This document shows positions 47,274-57,111 of a DNA stretch of 64,000 bases, piece after piece. This DNA comes from Pseudomonas sp. R5-89-07 (GTDB lineage Bacteria > Pseudomonadota > Gammaproteobacteria > Pseudomonadales > Pseudomonadaceae): contig NZ_CP027727.1 of NCBI RefSeq assembly GCF_003851685.1, positions 806,001 through 870,000 on the forward strand, given 5' to 3'. The notes under the pieces were generated by a model. It made no database searches. It had not been told where the DNA came from and saw nothing but the letters and a program-made list of their open reading frames with translations. Position 1 is the first letter of the stretch; each line of letters starts with the position of its first letter. Both the position numbers and the translations under genes were made by a program.

Positions 47274-48104
47274 ATGACCATCATTGCCAGCCTGTTGCGT
47301 GCCGCTGACCTGCCCGACTCGCCCACCGCGCGCCTGGATGCCGAACTGCTGCTGGCCGCTGCCCTGGGCAAGTCCCGCAGTTACTTGCACACCTGGCCGG
47401 AAAAAATCGTCAGCAGCGAGCATGCGCTGACGTTTGCCGGGTACCTGCAACGCCGTCGCGGCGGTGAGCCGGTGGCTTATATCCTCGGCCAGCAAGGCTT
47501 CTGGAAGCTGGACCTGGAGGTCGCGCCGCACACGCTGATTCCGCGTCCGGATACCGAGTTGCTGGTGGAAGCCGCTCTGGAACTGTTGCCCGCCACGCCC
47601 GCCACGGTCCTGGACCTGGGCACCGGCAGCGGAGCTATCGCTTTGGCCCTGGCCAGTGAACGCCCGATGTGGAAGGTCACCGCCGTCGATCGCGTGCTGG
47701 AAGCCGTGGCCCTGGCCGAGCGCAACCGCCAGCGGCTGCACCTCAATAACGCGGTGGTGCTCAACAGTCATTGGTTCAGCGCGCTGCAAGGCGATACCTA
47801 TGACCTGATCATCAGCAACCCGCCGTATATCGCCGCCAACGATCCCCACCTGGCCGCGGGCGACGTGCGCTTCGAACCGTCCAGTGCCCTGGTGGCCGGC
47901 CATGACGGGCTGGACGACCTGCGCCTGATCATCAAACAGGCCCCGGCCCATTTGCAGGCCGGTGGCCGTCTGTTGCTGGAGCATGGTTACGACCAGGCCC
48001 CGGCCGTGCGCGACCTGCTGCTCAGTGAAGGCTTTGACGAGGTGCACAGCCGCATCGACCTCGGCGGCCATGAACGCATCACCTTGGGACGCCGCCCGTG
48101 CTGA
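47274..48104 (+). CDS. prmC: Peptide chain release factor N5-glutamine methyltransferase
   Basis: 276 residues; methylates the GGQ glutamine of release factors. SAM-binding DLGTGSGAIALALA near 116 and the catalytic NPPY in IISNPPYIAAND near 183; the N-terminal helical domain (residues 1-75) binds the release factor. Its stop overlaps moeB. Confidence 0.96.
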   Translation: MTIIASLLRAADLPDSPTARLDAELLLAAALGKSRSYLHTWPEKIVSSEHALTFAGYLQRRRGGEPVAYILGQQGFWKLDLEVAPHTLIPRPDTELLVEAALELLPATPATVLDLGTGSGAIALALASERPMWKVTAVDRVLEAVALAERNRQRLHLNNAVVLNSHWFSALQGDTYDLIISNPPYIAANDPHLAAGDVRFEPSSALVAGHDGLDDLRLIIKQAPAHLQAGGRLLLEHGYDQAPAVRDLLLSEGFDEVHSRIDLGGHERITLGRRPC

Positions 48105-48853
48105 CCGACCACGAACTGTTGCGCTACAGCCGGCAGATTCTGTTGCAGCATGTGGACATCGAAGGCCAGTTGCGCTTGAAAAACAGCCGCGCGTTGATCG
48201 TCGGCCTGGGTGGGCTGGGCGCGCCGGTCGCGCTGTACCTGGCCGCTGCTGGGGTAGGCGAGTTGCACCTGGCGGATTTCGACACGGTCGACCTGACCAA
48301 CCTGCAACGCCAGATCATCCACGACACCCACAGCGTCGGGCAGACGAAGGTCGATTCGGCCATGGGGCGGCTGAGCGCCATCAATCCCGAGATTTCGCTG
48401 CTCGCCCATCGCACCGCGCTGGATGCCGATTCGTTGGCATCGGCCGTCGCCGCCGTCGACGTGGTGCTCGATTGCAGCGACAACTTCTCTACCCGCGAAG
48501 CGGTCAACGCCGCCTGTGTTGCCGCCGGCAAGCCCTTGATCAGCGGCGCCGCGATTCGCCTGGAAGGGCAATTGTCGGTGTTCGACCCGCGTCGCCCCGA
48601 CAGCCCGTGCTACCACTGCTTGTATGGGCATGGCAGCGACACCGAACTGACCTGCAGCGAAGCCGGCGTGGTCGGCCCTTTGGTAGGGCTGGTCGGCAGC
48701 CTGCAAGCGTTGGAAGCCTTGAAGCTGTTGGCCGGTTTTGGTGAGCCGCTGGTTGGGCGCTTGTTGCTGGTCGACGCGTTGACCTCGCGGTTTCGTGAGT
48801 TGCGCGTCAAGCGCGATCCGGGCTGCAGCGTATGCGGGACGCAACATGGTTGA
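48098..48853 (+). CDS. moeB: Adenylyltransferase MoeB/ThiF family
   Basis: 251 residues; adenylates the C-terminus of a ubiquitin-like sulfur carrier (MoaD or ThiS). Nucleotide-binding [17 protein letters not shown] near 37, the ATP-contacting RQIIHDT (about 70), and two zinc Cys pairs: CYHC near 170 and CSVC near 244. Start GTG 48098 overlaps the prmC stop; stop overlaps murI. Confidence 0.93.
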   Translation: MLTDHELLRYSRQILLQHVDIEGQLRLKNSRALIVGLGGLGAPVALYLAAAGVGELHLADFDTVDLTNLQRQIIHDTHSVGQTKVDSAMGRLSAINPEISLLAHRTALDADSLASAVAAVDVVLDCSDNFSTREAVNAACVAAGKPLISGAAIRLEGQLSVFDPRRPDSPCYHCLYGHGSDTELTCSEAGVVGPLVGLVGSLQALEALKLLAGFGEPLVGRLLLVDALTSRFRELRVKRDPGCSVCGTQHG

Positions 48854-49640
48854 GAACGCGCCCATCGGTGTGTTCGATTCCGGTGTCGGCGGCTTGTCGG
48901 TGCTGGATGAAATCCAGCAGCTGTTACCCCACGAATCGCTGCTCTACGTGGCCGATTGCGGGCATATTCCCTACGGCGAGAAAACCCCGGCCTTCATCCG
49001 TGAGCGCTCGCGGCGGGTCGCCGAGTTCTTTCGCGAACAGGGGGCCAAGGCGTTTGTGATTGCCTGTAACACCGCGACGGTCGCCGCCGTGGCCGATTTG
49101 CGCCAGGACTACCCCGAATGGCCCTTGGTCGGCATGGAACCCGCGGTAAAGCCGGCAGCGGCGGCGACGCGCAGCGGCGTGGTCGGCGTGCTGGCCACCA
49201 CCGGCACCCTGCAAAGCGCCAAGTTCGCCGCCTTGCTCGACCGCTTTGCCACCGACGTGCGGGTGATTACCCAACCGTGTCCGGGCCTGGTGGAACTCAT
49301 TGAAACCGGCGATCTGAACAGCCGGGCCCTGTGCCAGTTATTGCAGGGTTATATCGAACCGCTGCTCAGCGCCGGTTGCGACACCATCATCCTCGGCTGT
49401 ACCCATTACCCTTTCCTCAAGCCACTTTTGGCGCAGATGCTACCGCCGAGCATCATCCTGATCGACACCGGCGCCGCCGTCGCACGCCAGCTCAAGCGTT
49501 TGCTGGGCGAGCGCGACTTGCTGGCCAGCGGCGCACCCGTGCCTGCGCAGTTCTGGACCAGCGGCGATGTGTACCACCTCAGAAATATCCTACCGACACT
49601 TTGGAAACATCCTGGAGTTGTGCGAAGCTTCGGCTCGTGA
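48846..49640 (+). CDS. murI: Glutamate racemase
   Basis: 264 residues; makes D-Glu for peptidoglycan. [16 protein letters not shown] (7-22) and the two catalytic Cys in ACNTA (near 74) and GCTHYPFL (near 186) are present. Start ATG 48846, since the longer frame to 48795 overlaps moeB. Last gene of the hemA run. Confidence 0.96.
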   Translation: MVENAPIGVFDSGVGGLSVLDEIQQLLPHESLLYVADCGHIPYGEKTPAFIRERSRRVAEFFREQGAKAFVIACNTATVAAVADLRQDYPEWPLVGMEPAVKPAAAATRSGVVGVLATTGTLQSAKFAALLDRFATDVRVITQPCPGLVELIETGDLNSRALCQLLQGYIEPLLSAGCDTIILGCTHYPFLKPLLAQMLPPSIILIDTGAAVARQLKRLLGERDLLASGAPVPAQFWTSGDVYHLRNILPTLWKHPGVVRSFGS

Positions 49641-49739
49641 AAATTTCGTGAAATCTCGCTGAACTTCTGACTCTACGCCAGCTTCTATAGCGAGATAGCC
49701 TGTAAATAACCAACAACTTCGTTCGCAAAGGTAGTTTCT

Positions 49740-50258
49740 ATGAAGCGCTTGTTCTGTATGGCTGCTATTGCGGCTGTGATGGTGGGACACTCTATTACCA
49801 CCCAGGCCGCTGGCCTGGAGTTCGGGCTGGGCAGCACCAGCGACTCGACGCTGACCTACCGCCTGGGCCTGACCTCGGATTGGGATAAAAGCTGGGTGCA
49901 AAGCAACGTCGGTCGCCTGACGGGCTACTGGAGCGGCGCTTACACCTATTGGGAAGGTGACGAGCGTGCAGGCGCCAGCAGCCTGTCGTTCTCGCCGGTG
50001 TTTGTGTATGAGTTCGCCGGAGAGTCGGTCAAGCCTTACATCGAGGCCGGGATCGGGGTGGCGTTGTTCTCTCGCACCAGGCTGGAAGACAACAACATCG
50101 GCCAGTCCTTTCAGTTCGAAGACCGCCTGGGTTTCGGCCTGCGGTTTGCCGGTGGACATGAAGTGGGTATTCGCGCCACGCACTATTCCAACGCCGGAAT
50201 CAGCAGCAATAACGATGGGGTAGAAAGCTACTCGCTGCACTACACCATGCCGCTGTAA
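49740..50258 (+). CDS. pagL: Lipid A 3-O-deacylase PagL
   Basis: 172 residues with a signal peptide (MKRLFCMAAIAAVMVGHSITTQA) and an eight-stranded beta-barrel pattern with an aromatic C-terminus. The catalytic His and Ser are seen as HYS in RATHYSNAGISSNND (core THYSNAG), with Glu a few residues on (GVESYS). It removes the 3-O acyl chain of lipid A in the outer membrane. It has its own promoter region, 99 bp after murI. Confidence 0.9.
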   Translation: MKRLFCMAAIAAVMVGHSITTQAAGLEFGLGSTSDSTLTYRLGLTSDWDKSWVQSNVGRLTGYWSGAYTYWEGDERAGASSLSFSPVFVYEFAGESVKPYIEAGIGVALFSRTRLEDNNIGQSFQFEDRLGFGLRFAGGHEVGIRATHYSNAGISSNNDGVESYSLHYTMPL

Positions 50259-50283
50259 CGTTTAAGAAACACCGAAAAACCAA

Positions 50284-50311
50284 TGTGGGAGGGGGCAAGC
50301 CCCCTCCCACA
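50284..50311. repeat. REP element downstream of pagL
   Basis: TGTGGGAGGGGGCAAGCCCCCTCCCACA: perfect palindrome, 12-bp stem with a CAAG centre. Likely ends the pagL and YkgJ transcripts. Confidence 0.9.
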
Positions 50312-50335
50312 TTTGGATCTTCATGCATTTCAGTC

Positions 50336-50641
50336 TCAGCGGTAGACCGTGGCAATGCCTTTGCGCTCTTCCAGGCACTCCGGCGCCCCCATCTCGAACT
50401 CCCGACATATCAACGGTCGAAGCTCATAAATCGTGCACATCATCGTGTCCCGGTCCAACGCCGCACACCACCCATCGTCCAGGCGCAGCATCACTTCGCC
50501 GCCCCAGTCATCGGTATCGATATAGCGCTGCGGCACGCCGGTGTCGGTGATCAGCATCACTTCCAACTGGCAGCAGCAGGCCGCGCACGTCGAGCAGGTG
50601 ACGGCGGGTTCGGTGATTTGAGTGTGAGGGATGTTGGTCAT
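50336..50641 (-). CDS. YkgJ-family cysteine cluster protein
   Basis: 101 residues with a Cys-rich cluster: CSTCAACC at 16-23, then C58, C67 and C78, plus C87, spaced as in the YkgJ/UPF0153 family, thought to bind zinc or an iron-sulfur cluster. Function is unknown. It stands alone, separated by 50 bp from the DUF2878 gene, which is on the same strand upstream. Confidence 0.85.
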   Translation of the reverse strand: MTNIPHTQITEPAVTCSTCAACCCQLEVMLITDTGVPQRYIDTDDWGGEVMLRLDDGWCAALDRDTMMCTIYELRPLICREFEMGAPECLEERKGIATVYR

Positions 50642-50694
50642 AGGCGCGCAGTGTAAGCCAAGCAGGCGAAGCGCGTATGAATGCTCGACGGGCG

Positions 50695-51174
50695 TCAGTG
50701 CGCCAGCCGATGCAGCCCAACGAACACCGCGGCCCAGAGTAGCCCCAGCCCGGCCATTGTCGGCCCCAGGGCATAGCCAAACTGCACATCGGCCAATTGG
50801 CTACCGGCGTAATACGATAACGGCCCACCCACGGCGCCCAGCAGGGCGGCGCGCCACCAGGGACGGGCAGTCCAGGCCAGGCAGTGGCGCAAGGTGGTGG
50901 CCAGCAATGCCCACAGCAGCATCAGCCAGAACGGAATCAACGGCCCCGGCTCGCTGAAATGGAAAACCCCCAGCGTGCGCAGCAGTGTGTCGAGCACCGT
51001 GCCCGCGAGTGTCACGCTGACGATCAGCGCACCGTCATCGGCCAGCGAAATTATCCACAGCAGGTTGACCACCAATACCGCCAGCCCCGCCAGCAACCAG
51101 GGGCCATCGCCGCCGAGCACACAGGCAAACCAGCCGCATTGGAACAGCGCCGCATTGGCCAGGGTTTTAAGCAC
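50695..51174 (-). CDS. DUF2878 inner membrane protein
   Basis: 159 residues with four or five membrane segments, including FHFSEPGPLIPFWLMLLWALL (core EPGPLIPFWLMLLW, near 75-88) typical of DUF2878. It is the last gene of the run that begins with the DUF523 gene at 59004 and overlaps the fatty acid synthase gene by 8 bp. Function unknown; its place beside cfa suggests a lipid or membrane role. Confidence 0.8.
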   Translation of the reverse strand: MLKTLANAALFQCGWFACVLGGDGPWLLAGLAVLVVNLLWIISLADDGALIVSVTLAGTVLDTLLRTLGVFHFSEPGPLIPFWLMLLWALLATTLRHCLAWTARPWWRAALLGAVGGPLSYYAGSQLADVQFGYALGPTMAGLGLLWAAVFVGLHRLAH

Positions 51175-52438
51175 TGAAACGCCCTAGCAACGGCGGGTTG
51201 ATCGCAGCCGGCTTGGCCAGCAGTAACTGCGCGGTGCCAATCGTGCGCTCCATGAAGCCGCCCTCGCAGTAGCAAAGATAGAATTCCCACAGGCGTAGGA
51301 AGTATTCGTCGTAGCCCAGCTCGGCGAGACGGCCATGGGCGCGGCGAAAATTCTCATGCCACAGGCGCAGGGTTCGCGCGTAATGCAGGCCGAAATCTTC
51401 CATGTGCAGCAGGTTCATGTCGGTGTCACGGCACACGATCTGCAGCATGTTTTGCACGCTGGGCAGGGCGCCACCGGGGAAGATGTAGCGCTGGATGAAG
51501 TCGACGCTGTTCTTGGCTTGCTCATAGCGTTGTTCGCGGATGGTGATGGCTTGCAGCAGCATCAGGCCGTCGGGCTTGAGCAAATGTGCACACTGCTTGA
51601 AATACGTAGGCAGGAAGCGATGGCCCACCGCTTCGATCATTTCGATGGACACCAGCTTGTCATACTCACCGGTAAGGTCGCGGTAATCCTGCAGCAGCAA
51701 TGTCACCTGATCCTGCAGGCCCAACGCCTCGATGCGCTTGGCGGTGTAGGCAAATTGCTCTTTGGACAAGGTGGTTGTAGTGACCTTGCAACCATAGTGC
51801 TGCGCCGCATACAGCGCCATGCTGCCCCAGCCGGTGCCGATTTCCAGCAGGTGATCGGTGGGTTTGAGCGACAGTTTCTGGCAGATGCGTTCCAGTTTAT
51901 TCAGTTGCGCCTGCTCAAGAGTGTCGTCGGGGGTCAGAAACTGCGCCGCCGAATACATCATGGTCGGATCAAGGAATTCCTCGAACAGGTCGTTGCCCAG
52001 GTCGTAATGGGCCGCGATGTTTTTCTGCGAGCCTTTGCGCGTATTGCGGTTAAGCCAGTGCAGGCCCTGGGTGAACGGTCGCGCCAGACGTGCCAGGCCA
52101 CCCTCCATCGCATCGAGCACGTCCAGGTTGCTGACCATCACGCGCACCACGGCGGTCAGGTCCGGGCTGCTCCAGTAGCCATGGATAAACGCTTCGCCGG
52201 CGCCGATCGAACCGTTGGCGGCCACCAGGCCCCACACTGCCGAGTCGAGGATCTGGATTTCACCCAACAGGTGCGCTTCCCGTGCGCCGTACACTTGTCG
52301 CTCGCCGTCCTCGACGATCACCAATTGGCCATGGCGCAATTGGCTGAGTTGGCGCAACACGCCCTTGCGCAACAGCGCAGCGGTCATGCCGTTGACGTTC
52401 AGGCGATTAGCCTTGACCGATAAGCTAGGGGATTTCAT
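51167..52438 (-). CDS. cfa: Cyclopropane-fatty-acyl-phospholipid synthase
   Basis: 423-residue SAM-dependent enzyme that adds a methylene across cis double bonds of membrane lipids. SAM motif EIGTGWGSMALYAAQHYG (core LEIGTGWGSMAL near 197), YSAAQFLTPDDTLEQAQ near 160 and the bicarbonate-pocket IEMIEAVGH (about 258) are seen. Start ATG 52438 overlaps the DUF1365 gene. In P. putida I recall a similar cluster of this gene with an FAD enzyme and DUF1365 being light-induced. Confidence 0.93.
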   Translation of the reverse strand: MKSPSLSVKANRLNVNGMTAALLRKGVLRQLSQLRHGQLVIVEDGERQVYGAREAHLLGEIQILDSAVWGLVAANGSIGAGEAFIHGYWSSPDLTAVVRVMVSNLDVLDAMEGGLARLARPFTQGLHWLNRNTRKGSQKNIAAHYDLGNDLFEEFLDPTMMYSAAQFLTPDDTLEQAQLNKLERICQKLSLKPTDHLLEIGTGWGSMALYAAQHYGCKVTTTTLSKEQFAYTAKRIEALGLQDQVTLLLQDYRDLTGEYDKLVSIEMIEAVGHRFLPTYFKQCAHLLKPDGLMLLQAITIREQRYEQAKNSVDFIQRYIFPGGALPSVQNMLQIVCRDTDMNLLHMEDFGLHYARTLRLWHENFRRAHGRLAELGYDEYFLRLWEFYLCYCEGGFMERTIGTAQLLLAKPAAINPPLLGRFSA

Positions 52439-53234
52439 GGCGGCGATCCTTGGTATACCCGACTGCGGTGCTGGAGACGCCATCGGCGGCCCGGTGGGAA
52501 AAAATCGGTGAGCGTTTGAGCAACAGGCGCAGGGCCTGCCAGTAAATCGCGAGGCAGGTCTTGGCGGTCATCCACGGAAAGCGCCATAGATAACGATGCA
52601 GGCTGGCGCGGCTCAGGGCTTCCTTTTGCAGGCTCAAGGTAGCGTCGAAAACTTTATGCGCACCTTGCCAGTCGGCCATGTGCACGCCGAGTCTGGCGGC
52701 GGGCGGGCTAAAGCTCATGCGGTATTCCAGGTCGCGCGGCAAGAAGGGCGACACATGGAACGCCTTGGCCACGGCAAAATGCTGGTGCTCATCGCCAGCC
52801 AGCGCCTGGGCCGGCAGCACATAGTGATAGCGCTCGCGCCACGGTGTGTTGGTGACTTCGCACAGGATCGCCGCCAGCTGCCCATCAGCCTCGAAACAGT
52901 AGAAGAAGCTCACCGGATTGAACGCCAGGCCCCAGCTGCGGGCCTGAGTCAGCAGGCAGATCGTGCCCTGCGGCGTACGCCCGAGGGCCTTGCCGACTTC
53001 GTGGCGTACCGCATCGCTCAAACTCATGCCTTGGCGGGTGAATTGGCGCAGGTAATCCTGCTGGCGAAAGCCGAACGGCGCCAGGCGACTCGCGCCGGCC
53101 AGGGGCGAGAGCCCGAGCACGGCGTCCTGTTCGCTGAGGTCCAGGTACAGCAGGCCGATGCGATAGCGAAACGCATGGGCCTTGGGCGAAAACCGCCGAT
53201 GGGCGATCCAGCCGCTGTACAGGGCGCTGTTCAC
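52425..53234 (-). CDS. DUF1365 family protein
   Basis: 269 residues, the DUF1365 family, almost always found between an FAD oxidoreductase and a cyclopropane fatty acid synthase. Conserved features: HRRFSPKAHAFRYRIGLLYLDL (core HAFRYRIGLLYLDL, 19-32) and NPVSFFYCFEADGQLAAILCEVTNTPW (core NPVSFFYCFEADG near 105). Enzyme activity unknown. Start GTG 53234 overlaps the preceding stop. Confidence 0.88.
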   Translation of the reverse strand: MNSALYSGWIAHRRFSPKAHAFRYRIGLLYLDLSEQDAVLGLSPLAGASRLAPFGFRQQDYLRQFTRQGMSLSDAVRHEVGKALGRTPQGTICLLTQARSWGLAFNPVSFFYCFEADGQLAAILCEVTNTPWRERYHYVLPAQALAGDEHQHFAVAKAFHVSPFLPRDLEYRMSFSPPAARLGVHMADWQGAHKVFDATLSLQKEALSRASLHRYLWRFPWMTAKTCLAIYWQALRLLLKRSPIFSHRAADGVSSTAVGYTKDRRHEIP

Positions 53235-54478
53235 AGGGTTTCCCCAAAGGCCTGTGCCACGCGCAGGGCGCTGACCACGCCGTCTTCATGGAAACCGTTG
53301 GCCCAGTAGGCGCCACAGTAGAAGGTGTTGTGTGCGCCATGCAACTCTTCCCAGCGCGCCTGCGCAGCCACCCCCGCCAGGCTGTATTGCGGATGGGCGT
53401 AGGTGTAGCGCGCGAGGATTTTCAGTGGGTTGATCATCGGCGTCTGGTTGAGGCTGACGCAAAAGGTGGTAGCGCTGTCGATGCCTTGCAGGATGTTCAT
53501 GTCATAGGTGACGGCGGCCTGATGCTGTTGATGGCCGGTCAGCCGGTAGTTCCAACTGGCCCAGGCCAGCTTGCGGTCGGGCAGCAGTCGCGTGTCGGTG
53601 TGCAGCACCACGTCGTTGTCGGCATAGGGCAGGGCGCCGAGGATCTGCTGTTCGGCTTCGCTTGGGTCGGCGAGCAAGGCCAGAGCCTGGTCGCTGTGGC
53701 AGGCGAAGACCACGCGGTCGAACGCCTCGCTGCCCGCCGGGCTGTGGATAACCACGCCGTCGTCGGTGCGCTGCACCTTATGCACAGGGCAGTTGAGGCG
53801 CACCTGTTCGCGAAAGCTGCGGCTCAGCGGTTCGATATAGCTGCTGGAGCCGCCTTCGATCACGCACCATTGCGGGCGATTGCTCACCGACAGCAGGCCG
53901 TGGTTCTTGAAGAAGCGCACGAAGAACTGCAACGGAAAGCCAAGCATGTCGGCCAACGACATCGACCAGATCGCCGCGCCCATCGGCACGATGTAGTGCT
54001 GGATAAAACGCGGGCCATAACCGCCGGCGTCGAGGTAGTCGCCAAGGGTCATGTCCGCCTTGATGCGCTGCTCTTGCAGGTCCAGCGGCGCCTGGCGGTT
54101 GAAACGCAGGATATCGCGCAGCATGCCCCAGAACCCCGGCGACAGGATGTTGCGGCGCTGGGCAAACAAACTGTTGAGGTTATTGCCGTTGTATTCGAAG
54201 CCGGTGCTCTGGTCGCATACCGAAAAGCTCATCTCGGTGGGTTTGAACCGCACCCCGATCTGCCCCAGCAGGCGGATGAAATTCGGGTAGGTCCAGTCGT
54301 TGAACACGATGAAACCGGTGTCCACCGCATAGCGCTGGCCCTCGACCGTGACGTTGGCCGTATGGGTGTGTCCGCCCAGGCAGTCACCCGCTTCGAACAG
54401 CGTGATGTCGTGGCGCCGACTGAGCAGGTAGGCGCTGGTCAGCCCGGCGATGCCGCTGCCGATAATGGCGATCTTCAC
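53231..54478 (-). CDS. FAD-dependent oxidoreductase of the cfa cluster
   Basis: 415-residue flavin amine-oxidase-like protein. The FAD-binding dinucleotide motif is at the very N-terminus (IAIIGSGIAGLTSAYLL, residues 3-19), then ETDVGGHTHTV-type loop (GDCLGGHTHTANV near 33) and YTYAHPQYS near 352. It may act on a lipid; family members with cfa are thought to modify fatty acids. Start GTG 54478 overlaps the SDR stop. Confidence 0.88.
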   Translation of the reverse strand: MKIAIIGSGIAGLTSAYLLSRRHDITLFEAGDCLGGHTHTANVTVEGQRYAVDTGFIVFNDWTYPNFIRLLGQIGVRFKPTEMSFSVCDQSTGFEYNGNNLNSLFAQRRNILSPGFWGMLRDILRFNRQAPLDLQEQRIKADMTLGDYLDAGGYGPRFIQHYIVPMGAAIWSMSLADMLGFPLQFFVRFFKNHGLLSVSNRPQWCVIEGGSSSYIEPLSRSFREQVRLNCPVHKVQRTDDGVVIHSPAGSEAFDRVVFACHSDQALALLADPSEAEQQILGALPYADNDVVLHTDTRLLPDRKLAWASWNYRLTGHQQHQAAVTYDMNILQGIDSATTFCVSLNQTPMINPLKILARYTYAHPQYSLAGVAAQARWEELHGAHNTFYCGAYWANGFHEDGVVSALRVAQAFGETL

Positions 54479-55257
54479 AGGTCGTCCTTTTGCGGCGGCG
54501 GACTGCGCAACATGCGCTTGCCGATGATCAGTTGGGCACGGTTAGGCAGCTTCGACAGCGGCCATAAAGTGGCGATGAACATGGCTGGAAAGGCAATCTC
54601 CAGTGGGCGCTTTTCCAGCTTGGCGAAGATATGCCTGGCCGCCTTGTCGGCCGACCAGCTCAACGGCATCGGGAAGTCATTGCGTTCGGTCAGCGGGGTA
54701 TCGACAAACCCCGGGCTGATCACCGTGACGTCGATATTCTCCGGCGACAGGCCAATACGCAGGGATTCGAACAGGTAGCGCAGGCCCGCCTTCGATGCAC
54801 CGTAGGCTTCGGCACGCGGCATGGGCAGGTAGGTCACGGCGCTGGCCACGCCCACCAGGTGCGGCGTACGCCCGGCCCGCAAGAGTGGCAGTGCGGCTTC
54901 AATGCAATAACTGCTGGCCAGCAGGTTGGTGCGCACCACGTGTTCGATGATCGACGCATCGAATTGCCTGGCGTCGACATATTCACAGGTGCCCGCGTTG
55001 AGGATCACTGTGTCCAGGCTGCCCCAGGTTTCGCCGATCCGCTCACCGATCTCGCGTACGGTCTGGCTGTTGGTCAAGTCGCCGGCCACCACCAGCACTT
55101 GCCCCGGAAAACGCTGGGCGAGGGCTTCCAGTGGGCCTTTGGTGCGCGAGCTGAGCGCCACGTGGGCGCCGCTGTTGAGCAATTCCACGGCCAGCGCGGC
55201 ACCGATGCCACTGCTGGCGCCGGTCAACCAATAACGACGGGGCGGTATCGGGCTCAT
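54475..55257 (-). CDS. Short-chain dehydrogenase/reductase
   Basis: 260 residues: NAD(P)-binding TGASSGIGAAL near 12, active-site Tyr in YGASKAGL (about 150), NAG motif LNAGTCEY (near 87). Substrate unknown; its place in the operon suggests a lipid or carbonyl substrate. Start ATG 55257 overlaps the NTF2-like stop as ATGA; a longer start to 55278 is less likely. Confidence 0.88.
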   Translation of the reverse strand: MSPIPPRRYWLTGASSGIGAALAVELLNSGAHVALSSRTKGPLEALAQRFPGQVLVVAGDLTNSQTVREIGERIGETWGSLDTVILNAGTCEYVDARQFDASIIEHVVRTNLLASSYCIEAALPLLRAGRTPHLVGVASAVTYLPMPRAEAYGASKAGLRYLFESLRIGLSPENIDVTVISPGFVDTPLTERNDFPMPLSWSADKAARHIFAKLEKRPLEIAFPAMFIATLWPLSKLPNRAQLIIGKRMLRSPPPQKDDL

Positions 55258-55676
55258 CCCATTCTCCTTTTCAGCCAACTGATGACGCCACCGAGGACCG
55301 GCACATGTTCATAAAGCAGCGCGCCGACATCGAAATAATCGCGATGTCGATACACCTTGTCGCGCCACATCAAGTGGGAACAACCGGGCACCTGGATCAG
55401 CTTGCCACCCGCCAGGCGCGGGTGACGAAAACTCATGGTCCAGCGCAGGTAGCCTTCGCCTTCGGCCGTTTGGTCGAAGCCGTGAAAATCAAAGCCAAGC
55501 TGGCTGACGTTGCTGTACAGCTGGGCAAAGTAGCGATGCAGTTGCGGCAAACCGTGGACTTCATGCAGCGGGTCGGCAAATACGATGTCCTCGCTGTACA
55601 GGCTGTCGAGCAGGTGCAGGTTGTGCTTGTCCAGCGTAGCGAAGGTGTGGCCGAAGCGGCGCAGGAAGTCACTCAT
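55254..55676 (-). CDS. NTF2/SnoaL-like small protein
   Basis: 140 residues with the cone-shaped NTF2-like fold pattern: LLDSLYSEDIVFADPLHEVHG (core YSEDIVFADPLHEVHG near 29) and FRHPRLAGG. Function unknown. It is tied to photolyase clusters in many pseudomonads. Start ATG 55676 overlaps the photolyase stop by 8 bp. Confidence 0.82.
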   Translation of the reverse strand: MSDFLRRFGHTFATLDKHNLHLLDSLYSEDIVFADPLHEVHGLPQLHRYFAQLYSNVSQLGFDFHGFDQTAEGEGYLRWTMSFRHPRLAGGKLIQVPGCSHLMWRDKVYRHRDYFDVGALLYEHVPVLGGVISWLKRRMG

Positions 55677-57111
55677 GTTCGGCCATCTCCTGACGCGCGG
55701 GCAGGCTGCGAAAGGCAGCAAGGGCGCGCTCGCGGGACTTTTTCAAGTCGACGATGGCGCTCGGGTAATCGGCCACGCCGAACAGGCCACCGGCTGCATG
55801 CGGGTTGTGCACGTCCTTTTTATTCAATGCGGCCAACTCCGGCAGCCAGTGCTTGATGAACAGGCCTTCGCTGTCGAATTTTTCCGACTGGCTCAGCGGG
55901 CTGAAAATCCGGAAGTACGGCGCCGAATCGGTACCCGTCGACGAACTCCACTGCCAGCCGCCGTTATTGGCCGCCAGGTCGCCGTCGATCAGGTGGCGCA
56001 TGAAGAAGCGCTCGCCCTCGCGCCAGTCGATCAGCAGATTCTTGGTCAGGAACATTGCCACCACCATGCGCAGGCGGTTGTGCATCCAGCCGGTTTCGAG
56101 CAGTTGGCGCATCGCCGCATCGATGATCGGCAAGCCGGTACGCGCTTGCTGCCAGGCGGCGAGGTCCTTGGGCGCATCACGCCAGGCCACGGCCTCGGTT
56201 TCGGGGCGGAATGCACGGTGGCGCGAAACCCGCGGGTAGCCCACCAGGATGTGCTTGTAGAACTCGCGCCACAGCAGTTCGTTGATCCAGGTGATCGTGC
56301 CGACGTCGCCGCTTTCGAACTCGCCCTGGTTGGACTGCAACGCAGCGTGCAGGCACTGGCGTGGCGACACCACTCCGGCGGCAAGGTAGGCCGACAGCTG
56401 GCTGGTACCGGGCTTGGCGGGAAAGTCGCGTTCGTCTTTGTAGTAGCTGATCTGCTCATCCGCGAAGGCGTCAAGGCGGCGGCGCGCTTCGTCTTCACCG
56501 GCGGGCCACAGTGCTCGCAAGGTTTCGCTGGGCGGCGCGAAACCTTCAACGTTGGTGGGGATGGCATCGCTTTTCAGTTCAAGGCGGGCCTGGGCCTTGG
56601 GGCTTGCCACCAGGCGCGGCAAGGCGCTGTGCAAGCGGGTGTAGCAGACCTTGCGGAACTGGCTGAACACCTGGAAGTAAGTGCCGGACTTGGTCAGCAC
56701 GCTGCCCGGCTGGAAGAACAGCTGGTCCAGGTAACGGTGGAAGGTCACGCCTTGGGCTTCCAGCGCCTGGGCCACCGCGCTGTCGCGCCGGCTCTCGTGG
56801 ATACCGTATTCGTCGTTGACGTGCACCGATTCCACCTTGAGCTCCCGACTCAGCTGGCTCAGTACGTCCGGTACCTGGTCCCAGGTGGCGGCTTGGCGGA
56901 TCAGCAGCGGGATGTTCAGTTCTCCGAGCGCTTGGCTCAGCGCTCGCAGGTTGCGCAGCCAGAAATCGACCTTGCACGGCGCGTCATCGTGGGCCAGCCA
57001 TTGTTGCGGCGTGATCAGGTAAACGGCCGCGACCGGGCCTCGCTGGCTGGCGGCAGTCAGGGCGGTGTTGTCGTGAAGGCGCAGGTCGGTGCGCAGCCAG
57101 ATCAAGTGCAT
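55669..57111 (-). CDS. phrB: Deoxyribodipyrimidine photolyase
   Basis: 480 residues; repairs UV-made cyclobutane dimers with blue light. Antenna-binding N-terminal domain (LIWLRTDLRLHDNTAL, 3-18); FAD domain with the conserved GTSQLSAYLAAGVVSPRQC (core TSQLSAYLAAGVVSPR near 234), INELLWREFYKHIL near 271, and MHNRLRMVVAMFLTKNLLIDWR (core MHNRLRMVVAMFL). Starts directly after the MerR stop. It is likely induced by light with the rest of the operon. Confidence 0.95.
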   Translation of the reverse strand: MHLIWLRTDLRLHDNTALTAASQRGPVAAVYLITPQQWLAHDDAPCKVDFWLRNLRALSQALGELNIPLLIRQAATWDQVPDVLSQLSRELKVESVHVNDEYGIHESRRDSAVAQALEAQGVTFHRYLDQLFFQPGSVLTKSGTYFQVFSQFRKVCYTRLHSALPRLVASPKAQARLELKSDAIPTNVEGFAPPSETLRALWPAGEDEARRRLDAFADEQISYYKDERDFPAKPGTSQLSAYLAAGVVSPRQCLHAALQSNQGEFESGDVGTITWINELLWREFYKHILVGYPRVSRHRAFRPETEAVAWRDAPKDLAAWQQARTGLPIIDAAMRQLLETGWMHNRLRMVVAMFLTKNLLIDWREGERFFMRHLIDGDLAANNGGWQWSSSTGTDSAPYFRIFSPLSQSEKFDSEGLFIKHWLPELAALNKKDVHNPHAAGGLFGVADYPSAIVDLKKSRERALAAFRSLPARQEMAEHE